From: CAVSWT01 sp963782985
Lineage (GTDB): Bacteria > Bacteroidota > Ignavibacteria > Ignavibacteriales > Ignavibacteriaceae
Direction of reading: 5' to 3'
Length of the DNA stretch: 64,000 nucleotides
Assembly (NCBI GenBank): GCA_963782985.1
Contig: CAWALU010000003.1
Coordinates: forward strand, 124,001-188,000
Shown: positions 61,718 to 64,000 of the stretch, in pieces
Numbering within the stretch: the first letter of the stretch is position 1
How the letters are laid out: every line of letters starts with the position of its first letter
Made by a program: the position numbers and the translations under genes
Notes under the pieces: generated by a model
The model's input: only the letters and a program-made list of their open reading frames with translations
Told to the model about the DNA's origin: nothing
The model's database searches: none

Positions 61718-62394
61718 TAATATTTCCTTTGGGAAAAAATATATCCCGCGCCGCGCACAGTATGTATTAACGGCTGATCAAAATCTTTATCAATTTTTTG
61801 CCGCAAAAATTTTATGAATGATTCAATTACGTTGCTGCGCGGATCAAAATTCATATCCCACAAATGTTCTGAAATTTTCTCTCGCGATAAAATTTTATCC
61901 GGGTTCATCATAAATAATTCCAGCAGACTAAATTCTTTTGAGGATAATTTTATTTCTTTACCTTCGCGGTATGCGAGATGATTATTGAGATTAAGCTCAA
62001 TTCCGTATTTAGAAATATGGGAAGTTTTGATTTCTGTATCTCTTCGCGTCAACGCCCTTATACGCGCCAGCAATTCTCCAAAATGAAAAGGTTTGGGCAA
62101 ATAATCATCAGCGCCGGCGTTAAGACCTTTAATTTTATCGGAAACATCGTCCAACGCTGTAAGCATAAGTATTGGCGTTTTTATTTGATCAGCCCGCAAG
62201 TTGGAACAGGTTTTAAAACCATCTTGCTTGGGCAGCATTATATCTAAAATTATTAAATCATAATTATTCCTTTTGGCGAAGGCTTCACCTTGTACGCCAT
62301 CCAATGCAGCATCCACGGCAAAACTTTCAGCGGATAATCCTTTTTGAATTACGGCTGAAATTTTTTTATCATCTTCAATTAATAAAATTCGCAT
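61717..62394 (-). CDS. OmpR-family response regulator
   Basis: A DNA-binding response regulator of 225 residues. The receiver domain has acidic residues in LLIEDDKK, the phospho-Asp in LIILDIMLPKQDG (about 51), Thr in ILMLTALDD and Lys in DYLPKPFHF. The C-terminal winged helix has GIELNLNNHLAYREGKEIKL, SSKEFSLLELFMMNPDKILS, then NVIESFIKFLRQKIDK and HTVRGAGYIF. It heads the operon with the histidine kinase and probably controls its own cluster and the PepSY-RND genes downstream. It is divergent from the C1 peptidase gene. Confidence 0.93.
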   Translation of the reverse strand: MRILLIEDDKKISAVIQKGLSAESFAVDAALDGVQGEAFAKRNNYDLIILDIMLPKQDGFKTCSNLRADQIKTPILMLTALDDVSDKIKGLNAGADDYLPKPFHFGELLARIRALTRRDTEIKTSHISKYGIELNLNNHLAYREGKEIKLSSKEFSLLELFMMNPDKILSREKISEHLWDMNFDPRSNVIESFIKFLRQKIDKDFDQPLIHTVRGAGYIFSQRKY

Positions 62395-62535
62395 TTATAT
62401 TTTTGTATTAATATTTCTAACTAAAATTATAAATAAAGATGAAAAGAAAATGAAAAAAAGAATTTTTTATTAAACCGTTCAAAAACTTTTACTATTTTTA
62501 AAATGAAAATTGAATTATAAAATTAAGGGTGTATC

Positions 62536-63762
62536 ATGAAATCAAAAATTATTCTAAGTCTGATTTTAATTTTTTCAATCTTATCTTCTGCGCAGCAAAA
62601 CTTGCATGACAAAGGGATCTTCATCGAAAAGAAAAAAGGCTTTTATGATGAAGTACTTCAGGGGATAAAAGCTTACGATAGCATTCCTAAGCCGCTTGTA
62701 AAATCTTTTAAAGCTGATTTATCCAAAATAAATCCTCCCAAATCTTTGGATGAGTTTAAAAGTTACTGGCGTAATGATCCCATCTCTCAAGGACAAACCG
62801 GAACTTGCTGGTCTTTTTCCACAACCTCTTTTTTAGAATCGGAAGTTTACAGGCAGCACAATAAAAAAGTTAAGCTCTCTGAAATTTTTACCGTTTATTG
62901 GGAATATTTGGAAAAGGCAAAAGCCTTTGTGAAAGAGAGAGGCAAATCATTATTTGATGAAGGCTCGGAAGGAAATGCCGTAACGCGAATTTGGAAAAAG
63001 TATGGATGCGCTCCCGAAGAGGTTTATAATGGATTGCTTCCTAAACAAAAATTTCATAATCATAAAACTTTAGTCGCCGAGATGAATAAATATTTGAAAA
63101 ATATTAAATCGACAAACGCATGGAATGAAGATGAAGTTGTAAATACTATAAAATCAATATTAAATCATTATCTGGGTGAGCCGCCCGCAGAATTTAATGT
63201 TGACGGCAAAAAATATACTCCCAAAGAATATCTTACAAATTACCTGCAAATAAATCCGGATGATTATGTTGATATTCTTTCTTATATGCAGCAGCCTTAT
63301 TATCAGCAAGTTGAATATGAAGTTCCGGATAATTGGTGGCACAGCAAAGATTATTACAACGTTCCGCTTGATGAATTTATGTCCGCCTTAAAAAAAGCAG
63401 TGCGGGAAGGTTATACAATGGCAATCGGCGGCGATGTTTCGGAAGCCGGTTTAGTATCGCAATACAATGCCGCAATCGTTCCTTCGTTTGATATCCCTTC
63501 CGAATATATTGATGAAGACGCGCGCCAGTTTCGTTTCAGCAACGGATCAACGACTGACGATCACGGACTTCATTTAGCTGGTTATACAAACAAGGATGGT
63601 AAAGATTGGTATTTAATTAAAGATTCCGGCGCAGGATCAATGGACGGAAAATTTCCCGGCTACTTTTTTTATAATGAAGATTATGTGAAATTAAAAATGA
63701 TGGATTTTATGGTTCATAAAGATGCCGTAAAAGATTTGTTGAGTAAGTTTAAAAAACAATAA
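62536..63762 (+). CDS. Secreted C1-family cysteine peptidase (bleomycin hydrolase/PepC-like)
   Basis: A papain-superfamily peptidase of 408 residues. Signal peptide: 1-19 (ILSSAQ), unlike cytosolic PepC or bleomycin hydrolase. The catalytic Cys is in SQGQTGTCWSFSTTSFLESE (about 94) with the oxyanion Gln before it. The His is in TDDHGLHLAGYTN (about 340). The third residue, normally Asn in an NSWG-like block, is Asp here: WYLIKDSGAGS. The tail VKLKMMDFMVHKDAVKDLL is typical of the Bacteroidota form. The long insert at about 170-300 is also a C1B-type feature. It is divergent from the response regulator, with 141 bases between. Confidence 0.88.
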   Translation: MKSKIILSLILIFSILSSAQQNLHDKGIFIEKKKGFYDEVLQGIKAYDSIPKPLVKSFKADLSKINPPKSLDEFKSYWRNDPISQGQTGTCWSFSTTSFLESEVYRQHNKKVKLSEIFTVYWEYLEKAKAFVKERGKSLFDEGSEGNAVTRIWKKYGCAPEEVYNGLLPKQKFHNHKTLVAEMNKYLKNIKSTNAWNEDEVVNTIKSILNHYLGEPPAEFNVDGKKYTPKEYLTNYLQINPDDYVDILSYMQQPYYQQVEYEVPDNWWHSKDYYNVPLDEFMSALKKAVREGYTMAIGGDVSEAGLVSQYNAAIVPSFDIPSEYIDEDARQFRFSNGSTTDDHGLHLAGYTNKDGKDWYLIKDSGAGSMDGKFPGYFFYNEDYVKLKMMDFMVHKDAVKDLLSKFKKQ

Positions 63763-63831
63763 TTTATAAAAATCATTTTAATCCGCGCTTGCCTGCTTTA
63801 AAAGAGTGTTGTATCCGGCAGCTGCGGAATC

Positions 63832-63893
63832 GAGTGAGAAATCTTTCACGCTATTTAGAAAAAAATTTCTCTCCCAATGGGATCGAAATGACA
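63832..63893. repeat. Dispersed 'GTCATTTCGA/GAGAAATCT'-type intergenic repeat, one degenerate copy
   Basis: GAGAAAT (63836-63842) pairs with ATTTCTC (63865-63871), and the element ends in ATCGAAATGACA (63882-63893). This matches from memory a repeat type scattered through genomes of this phylum, with GAGAAATCTTT and TCGAAATGACA blocks. Only one copy is in this window, so its repeat nature is not shown here. Confidence 0.4.
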
Positions 63894-63972
63894 TTTGCAG
63901 CATTTGTGCAAGACTCTCTTGCGTTGCACTCTCTAAGGCAAGTTGGATTTTTTTTAATAAGAAATTAATAGA

Positions 63973-64000
63973 ATGCAAGAATTAAATTTTAATCCTCATA
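63973..64000 (+). CDS. Possible start of a gene cut by the window edge
   Basis: An ATG at 63973 opens a frame MQELNFNPH to the last base. No Shine-Dalgarno sequence precedes it and nine codons do not allow recognition. Confidence 0.2.

Noticed and set aside
63778..63978. Minus-strand 66-residue frame
   Set aside because: It crosses the hairpin repeat at 63832-63893 and has no ribosome site or family pattern.
1..64000. CRISPR array, prophage, insertion sequence or rRNA operon
   Set aside because: No regularly spaced direct repeats, transposase, integrase, phage structural gene or rRNA-like sequence was seen.

Overview
The window looks like chromosomal DNA of an Ignavibacteria-type bacterium (Bacteroidota/Chlorobiota group). 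The main reason is the C-terminal sorting domain (SQNYPNPFNP followed by a 'SGxYxYxLxxGxFxxTKKLxLLK' end) on large secreted proteins at 18740-20884 and 34701-37244. This is the form of the type IX secretion (T9SS) signal typical of that group. Supporting signs are low G+C, many genes without a clear Shine-Dalgarno sequence, GH97 and GH43 hydrolases, HldD (an LPS-making, Gram-negative cell) and TATATTTG promoter-like elements. The assignment is inference; no rRNA or tRNA gene is present to confirm it.

Layout. 1-5.2 kb: 3' part missing of aspS, a secreted 11-mer-repeat protein, pyrimidine-nucleoside phosphorylase, a ferritin-like protein and a PLP decarboxylase. 5.4-14 kb: secreted GH43, MscS, glycogen synthase, alpha/beta hydrolase, quinone oxidoreductase, an orphan and apparently frameshifted antitoxin, NUDIX hydrolase, a hyperacidic protein, HldD. 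14-25.5 kb: cobalamin-dependent MetH, an outer-membrane protein, a T9SS-exported GH16 glucanase, a ClC channel with CBS and TrkA-C domains, a lipoprotein, an AcuI-type reductase and a membrane protein. 25.5-29 kb: a polyferredoxin and Tat-type DUF362 pair facing a small membrane protein and a DUF302 protein. 29-38 kb: an unknown gene, a frameshifted ferrochelatase, DUF2156, a T9SS-domain remnant, GH97, and a T9SS-exported amidase paired with a beta-propeller protein. 38-49.6 kb is the most accessory-looking part: a PH-domain pseudogene, REP-like palindromes, a lysozyme-like protein, a membrane/Gluconate_2-dh3-like/GMC oxidoreductase fusion, a small island around an Mrr_N-HNH nuclease, dCMP deaminase, an EamA transporter, a SpoIIE phosphatase, an outer-membrane protein pseudogene and a fatty acid desaturase. 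49.6-64 kb: a propeller-phosphoesterase lipoprotein, a DmpA peptidase with an Asp/Glu racemase, a same-strand block of response regulator, histidine kinase, PepSY-like protein, TolC (frameshifted), adaptor and RND pump, and a secreted C1 peptidase.

Themes. Exported GH16, GH43 and GH97 enzymes plus glycogen synthase point to a polysaccharide-using, glucan-storing heterotroph. Several genes carry reading-frame breaks: hemH and tolC by one homopolymer indel each, a bPH2 gene by three, an outer-membrane protein gene by two, and probably an antitoxin by one. The single breaks in hemH and tolC may be sequence errors; the clustered ones look like real decay. No CRISPR array, prophage, insertion sequence, rRNA or tRNA was found. 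I did not find a clear-cut new defence or mobile system. The best candidates for new biology are the DUF362/polyferredoxin module, the GMC fusion, the secreted 11-mer-repeat protein and the nuclease island.
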